Source: Streptomyces sp. Sge12 (GTDB lineage Bacteria; Actinomycetota; Actinomycetes; Streptomycetales; Streptomycetaceae). From it: a DNA stretch of 64,000 nt. Below are positions 61,113 through 64,000 of this stretch, piece after piece. Location of the stretch: positions 3,650,001 through 3,714,000 of the forward strand of contig NZ_CP020555.1 in the NCBI RefSeq assembly GCF_002080455.1, in the 5' to 3' direction. Below the pieces are notes generated by a model. The model was not told the DNA's origin, made no database searches, and saw nothing but the letters and a program-made list of their open reading frames with translations. A program made the translations under genes and the position numbers. Every line of letters starts with the position of its first letter. Within the stretch, counting starts at the first letter, position 1.

Positions 61113-61717
61113 ACAACGGACTGAACGCTCAGAGCGACCCCACCGTCCAGCCGGTCCCCGCCTCCGTCGTGGAGGCGGTCGACGCGGCGGACGTCACCCT
61201 GTCCAACCCCAAATGGGCCGTCATCGCGCTCGGCGCGAACCTCGGCAACCGGCTGGAGACCCTCCAGGGCGCCATCGACGCCCTCGGCGACACCCCGGGC
61301 ATGCGGGTCAAGGCCGTCTCCCCCGTCTACGAGACCGAGCCGTGGGGCGTCGAGCCCGGCTCGCAGCCCTCGTACCTCAATGCGGTCGTCGCCGTGAAGA
61401 CCACCCTGCCGCCGTCCTCGCTCCTGGAGCGCGCGCACGCCGTCGAGGAGGCCTTCGACCGCGTCCGCGAGGAGCGCTGGGGCCCGCGCACCATCGACGT
61501 GGACATCGTCGCGTACGCCGACCGCGTCTCCGACGACCCGGTCCTCACCCTCCCGCACCCGCGCGCCCACCAGCGCGCCTTCGTGCTGGCCCCCTGGCAC
61601 GACATCGACCCCGAGGCCCGGATCCCGGGCCGCGGCGACGTCGCCGCGCTGCTGGCCGAGATCGGTCTGGTCGGCGTGACGCCGCGCCTCGACCTGGAAC
61701 TCCACCTCCCCGAGTAG
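61109..61717 (+). CDS. folK: 2-amino-4-hydroxy-6-hydroxymethyldihydropteridine pyrophosphokinase
   Basis: 202 aa. Adds pyrophosphate to the pterin alcohol, giving the FolP substrate. IALGANLGNRLETLQGAIDAL, YETEPWG, YLNAVVAV, WGPRTIDVDIVAY and LPHPRAHQRAFVLAPW are the conserved HPPK blocks. About 35 residues of Asp/Val/Pro-rich extension precede the core. The ATG at 61109 overlaps the folB stop. Confidence 0.95.
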   Translation: MNNGLNAQSDPTVQPVPASVVEAVDAADVTLSNPKWAVIALGANLGNRLETLQGAIDALGDTPGMRVKAVSPVYETEPWGVEPGSQPSYLNAVVAVKTTLPPSSLLERAHAVEEAFDRVREERWGPRTIDVDIVAYADRVSDDPVLTLPHPRAHQRAFVLAPWHDIDPEARIPGRGDVAALLAEIGLVGVTPRLDLELHLPE

Positions 61718-61763
61718 TCGTTAGCCTGTTCACGGCTACTCGCTGAAAGTGGGGAACGGGCAA

Positions 61764-62252
61764 GTGAAGCAACTGAGGCCGGCGGTCCTGGCAGGCATCT
61801 TCGTGATCGCCGGGGTCCTGTCCTGGGCCGGCGCGCGCCTGTGGAACGCCTACGGCATCCTGCCGGGCGTTCCGCTGGCCGCGCCGATCGTCCTGGGCGT
61901 GATCGCGGTGGTGCTGCTGGCCACCGCCCTGTCACTGCGGGCCCGCCTCAAGGCCCAGCGCGAGCGCCGCCCGGACGCCAAGGGCGTGGAGCCGCTGATG
62001 GCAGCCCGCGCGGTGGTCTTCGCCCAGGCGAGCGCCCTGGTGGCGGCGCTGGTCGCGGGCATGTACGGCGGCGTGGGCGTCTTCCTGCTGACCGACGCCC
62101 TCGACGTCCCGGCCCGCCGCGACCAGGCCTGGTACGCCGGCTTCTCGGTCCTGGCGGGCGTGGCGGTCATTGGCGCGGCCCTCTTCCTGGAGCACGTCCT
62201 CAAGCTCCCCGAGGACGACGAAACCCCGGAAGCCCCGGCCGCCCACGCCTGA
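61764..62252 (+). CDS. DUF3180 membrane protein
   Basis: 162 aa. Four membrane helices (about 5-22, 33-52, 75-98, 112-133). It opens with KQLRPAVLAGIFVIAGVLSW, the DUF3180 signature, a family that regularly follows folK in actinobacteria. Function unknown. The GTG at 61764 is chosen because GTGGGGA could serve as its ribosome site and family members begin MKQLRP; a GTG at 61749 is in frame. Confidence 0.85.
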   Translation: MKQLRPAVLAGIFVIAGVLSWAGARLWNAYGILPGVPLAAPIVLGVIAVVLLATALSLRARLKAQRERRPDAKGVEPLMAARAVVFAQASALVAALVAGMYGGVGVFLLTDALDVPARRDQAWYAGFSVLAGVAVIGAALFLEHVLKLPEDDETPEAPAAHA

Positions 62253-62253
62253 C

Positions 62254-62276
62254 GGCCCCGGCCCCGGTCCGGGGCC
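62254..62276. terminator. GC hairpin at the end of the fol operon
   Basis: GGCCCCGG (62254-62261) pairs perfectly with 62269-62276 across a 7-nt loop, directly behind the DUF3180 stop and before the convergent gene. Confidence 0.65.
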
Positions 62277-62283
62277 ACGGATC

Positions 62284-62661
62284 CTACGCGGGGTGGACGT
62301 GCCCGATCCACTCCCACAGCCTGCGGCCGCCCGGCCCCTTGTCCTCCCAGTCGCAGAACTGGAGATCCGCGAGAGCCCCGTCGACCGCGAAGAGGGAGAC
62401 CTCGCCGTCGTAGCCGCCGCCGGCGTCGCACAGGGAGCCCCCGGCCACGACGGCCGTGCGGGTGTCCGTCGGCACCGCCGCCACGGCCTCCGTGTCCACC
62501 CGCAGGTACACGCACGGACATGCGCAGTCGCTCGCATGCATCGCCGTGTGCGGGATCTGGCGCCGGAAACCCCGTGCCGCTTCGGACTCCCCGGCCAGCA
62601 GCAGCTCGAGCGTCCGCCGTACGTCCTCGCTCAGGGGTGCCCAGTCGTCCGGGCCGGGCAC
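62284..62661 (-). CDS. Conserved hypothetical protein, 125 aa
   Basis: No family recognised. An N-terminal helical part (LSEDVRRTLELLLAGESEAARGFRRQIPHTAM) is followed by a cysteine-rich strand (SDCACPCVYLRV) and a mainly beta segment ending LWEWIGHVHPA. No membrane helix or signal. The GTG at 62661 lies 4 bp after the folE stop on the same strand, so it is probably the second gene of a folE transcript. Five cysteines could hold a metal. Confidence 0.65.
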   Translation of the reverse strand: MPGPDDWAPLSEDVRRTLELLLAGESEAARGFRRQIPHTAMHASDCACPCVYLRVDTEAVAAVPTDTRTAVVAGGSLCDAGGGYDGEVSLFAVDGALADLQFCDWEDKGPGGRRLWEWIGHVHPA

Positions 62662-62665
62662 GGGC

Positions 62666-63274
62666 TCAGCGAGCCATGATCAGGCTCATGGCCTCGTTGC
62701 GGGTGGCGGGGTCGCGGAGCTGGCCGCGGACGGCCGAGGTGATCGTCTTCGCGCCCGGCTTGCGGACCCCGCGCATCGTCATGCACATGTGCTCGCACTC
62801 GATGACCACGATGGCCCCGCGCGGCTCCAGGATCTCCATCAGGGAGTCCGCTATCTGCGTGGTCAGCCGCTCCTGCACCTGCGGGCGGCGGGCGAACACG
62901 TCCACGAGGCGGGCCAGCTTCGACAGGCCGGTGATCTTGCCGTCGGTGGACGGGATGTAGCCGACGTGGGCCACGCCGTGGAAGGGGACCAGATGGTGTT
63001 CACACGAACTCATGACCTCGATGTCCTTCACCAGGACCATCTCGTCGTGACCCAGGTCGAACGTCGTGGTCAGGACCTCTTCGGGCGTCTGGTAGAGCCC
63101 GGCGAATATCTCCTTGTACGCCCGCGCCACGCGCGCCGGGGTCTCCAGCAGTCCCTCGCGGTCCGGATCCTCGCCGACCGCGATGAGCAGCTCACGGACC
63201 GCCGCCTCGGCGCGCTTCTCGTCGAACACGCCGATCGTGCCCTCGTCGCCGGTCAGGGTCACTGGGTCCGTCAT
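62666..63274 (-). CDS. folE: GTP cyclohydrolase I
   Basis: 202 aa. First step of folate synthesis, GTP to dihydroneopterin triphosphate. Zinc ligands: Cys and His in SSCEHHLVPFHG, and the second Cys in CEHMCMTMRG. GKITGLSKLARLVDVFARRPQVQERLT is the family block. The ATG at 63274 has a GAGGAAT ribosome site. It faces the folP-folK operon and lies downstream of ftsH on the same strand, separated from it by a terminator. Confidence 0.96.
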   Translation of the reverse strand: MTDPVTLTGDEGTIGVFDEKRAEAAVRELLIAVGEDPDREGLLETPARVARAYKEIFAGLYQTPEEVLTTTFDLGHDEMVLVKDIEVMSSCEHHLVPFHGVAHVGYIPSTDGKITGLSKLARLVDVFARRPQVQERLTTQIADSLMEILEPRGAIVVIECEHMCMTMRGVRKPGAKTITSAVRGQLRDPATRNEAMSLIMAR

Positions 63275-63333
63275 TGATTCCTCGTTCCTGTGTGCCTGTG
63301 CACTCGCACTCGCGGGCACATAAAAATGAAAGT

Positions 63334-63369
63334 GCCGCGCCCCCCAGGCTAGAACCTGGGGGGCGCGGC
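63334..63369 (-). terminator. Intrinsic terminator of ftsH
   Basis: A perfect 15-bp stem (63334-63348 with 63355-63369), 6-nt loop, followed on the minus strand by ACTTTCATTTTTA, an unusually T-rich tail for this genome. Confidence 0.9.
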
Positions 63370-63397
63370 TTCCATTCCGGGTGGACGGGCTCGCGGA

Positions 63398-64000
63398 CTA
63401 GTCCGTGAGCTCCTCCGGCGAGGCCTCGGGGGCCTTCTCCACCGACACGGCGGACGTGCCGTTCGCCGAGTTCGTCAGCTGGAGCTCCTTGGGAGAGAGC
63501 ACCGGCGGGCGGGTGGAGGGGGTGCGGCGGGAGGAGCCGGTCCACGCGGGGCGGGCCGGACGCTTCACGATCGTCGAGAAGATCTCGGCGATCTGCTCCT
63601 TGTTCAGCGTCTCCTTCTCCAGCAGCGCGAGGACCAGGTTGTCGAGAACGTCACGGTTCTCGACGAGGATCTCCCAGGCCTCGTTGTGCGCGGTCTCGAT
63701 GAGCTTCTTGACCTCTTCGTCGACCAGCGCCGCGACCTCTTCCGAGTAGTCCCGCGGGTGCGACATCTCGCGGCCCAGGAACGGCTCGGTGTTGTCGCCG
63801 CCGAACTTGATCGCTCCGAGGCGCTCGGTCATGCCGTACTGCGTGACCATGGCCCGTGCCGTGGCGGTGGCCTTCTCGATGTCGTTCGCCGCACCGGTGG
63901 TCGGGTCGTGGAAGACCAGCTCCTCGGCCGCGCGCCCGCCCAGCATGTACGCCAGCTGGTCGAGCATCTCGTTGCGCGTGGTCGAGTACTTGTCCTCGTC
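63398..64000 (-). CDS. ftsH: ATP-dependent zinc metalloprotease FtsH (3' part)
   Basis: Only the C-terminal about 200 codons lie in the window; the gene continues past base 64000. The visible part covers the end of the M41 peptidase domain (YSTTRNEMLDQLAYMLGGRAAEELVFHDPTTGAANDIEKATATARAMVTQYGMTERLG, then EEVAALVDEEVKKLIETAHNEAWEIL). A disordered Pro/Ser/Thr tail follows. Membrane helices, the AAA domain and HExxH are off-window. It degrades misfolded membrane proteins. Its terminator separates it from folE. Confidence 0.95.
   Translation of the reverse strand, partial: DEDKYSTTRNEMLDQLAYMLGGRAAEELVFHDPTTGAANDIEKATATARAMVTQYGMTERLGAIKFGGDNTEPFLGREMSHPRDYSEEVAALVDEEVKKLIETAHNEAWEILVENRDVLDNLVLALLEKETLNKEQIAEIFSTIVKRPARPAWTGSSRRTPSTRPPVLSPKELQLTNSANGTSAVSVEKAPEASPEELTD

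Overview
The window is a chromosomal segment of a Streptomyces-type actinomycete. The evidence is very high GC, GTG starts, 4-nt ATGA/GTGA gene overlaps, many start codons lying 6-8 nt after a -10 hexamer, and recognisable Streptomyces clusters (sigE-cseABC, disA/radA, clpC-lsr2, panC-nadB-nadC-coaX, folP-folB-folK with folE-ftsH). From memory the gene order resembles the S. coelicolor core region around sigE. No IS element, prophage, CRISPR array or tRNA gene was seen, so this looks like conserved core chromosome rather than an island.

Left part (1-5.4 kb). The window opens in the promoter and leader of an rRNA operon that runs leftwards; the 16S gene lies off the window. Then comes trpS, preceded by a Trp-Trp leader peptide and mutually exclusive hairpins (a ribosome-mediated attenuator), a convergent proC, a drug/lipid-type ABC-2 exporter starting inside a perfect AT-rich palindrome, a small membrane protein and a small SH3 protein.

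5.5-19.4 kb. A membrane Ser/Thr kinase with a PQQ-type sensor, ilvD with a TetR regulator and a TIM-barrel isomerase-like protein upstream, a Ppx/GppA phosphatase, a Cys-rich conserved protein, a membrane protein that combines sigma-like, zinc anti-sigma-like and BACON regions, then radA and disA (c-di-AMP synthase).

19.4-32.9 kb. A PAP2 phosphatase, mutY, the cell-envelope stress operon sigE-cseA-cseB-cseC, a LamG-like anchored protein, a secreted M23 peptidase behind a long structured leader, clpC with a ClgR-like box, lsr2, an ArgA-like acetyltransferase and a BlaI/MecI-type regulator.

33-43.5 kb. A DUF397 protein, a threonine-aldolase-like enzyme, then one tight cofactor operon: Rossmann/DUF2520 protein, panC, nadB, nadC, coaX (pantothenate/CoA plus NAD). 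An ArsR-type regulator and a secreted M28 aminopeptidase follow.

43.5-56 kb. A MidA/NDUFAF7-like methyltransferase, a NarL-type two-component system, two PH-domain membrane proteins divergent from an orphan nuoD, an arylamine N-acetyltransferase, a roughly 420-bp non-coding inverted-repeat element, and an osmoprotectant (OpuC/ProU-like) ABC transporter split between two strands.

56-64 kb. A membrane-anchored esterase divergent from an MprF/LysX-like lysyl-phosphatidylglycerol synthase, the folate cluster folP / NTF2-like / folB / folK / DUF3180, then folE and the 3' end of ftsH on the other strand. Strong GC hairpins separate most convergent pairs.
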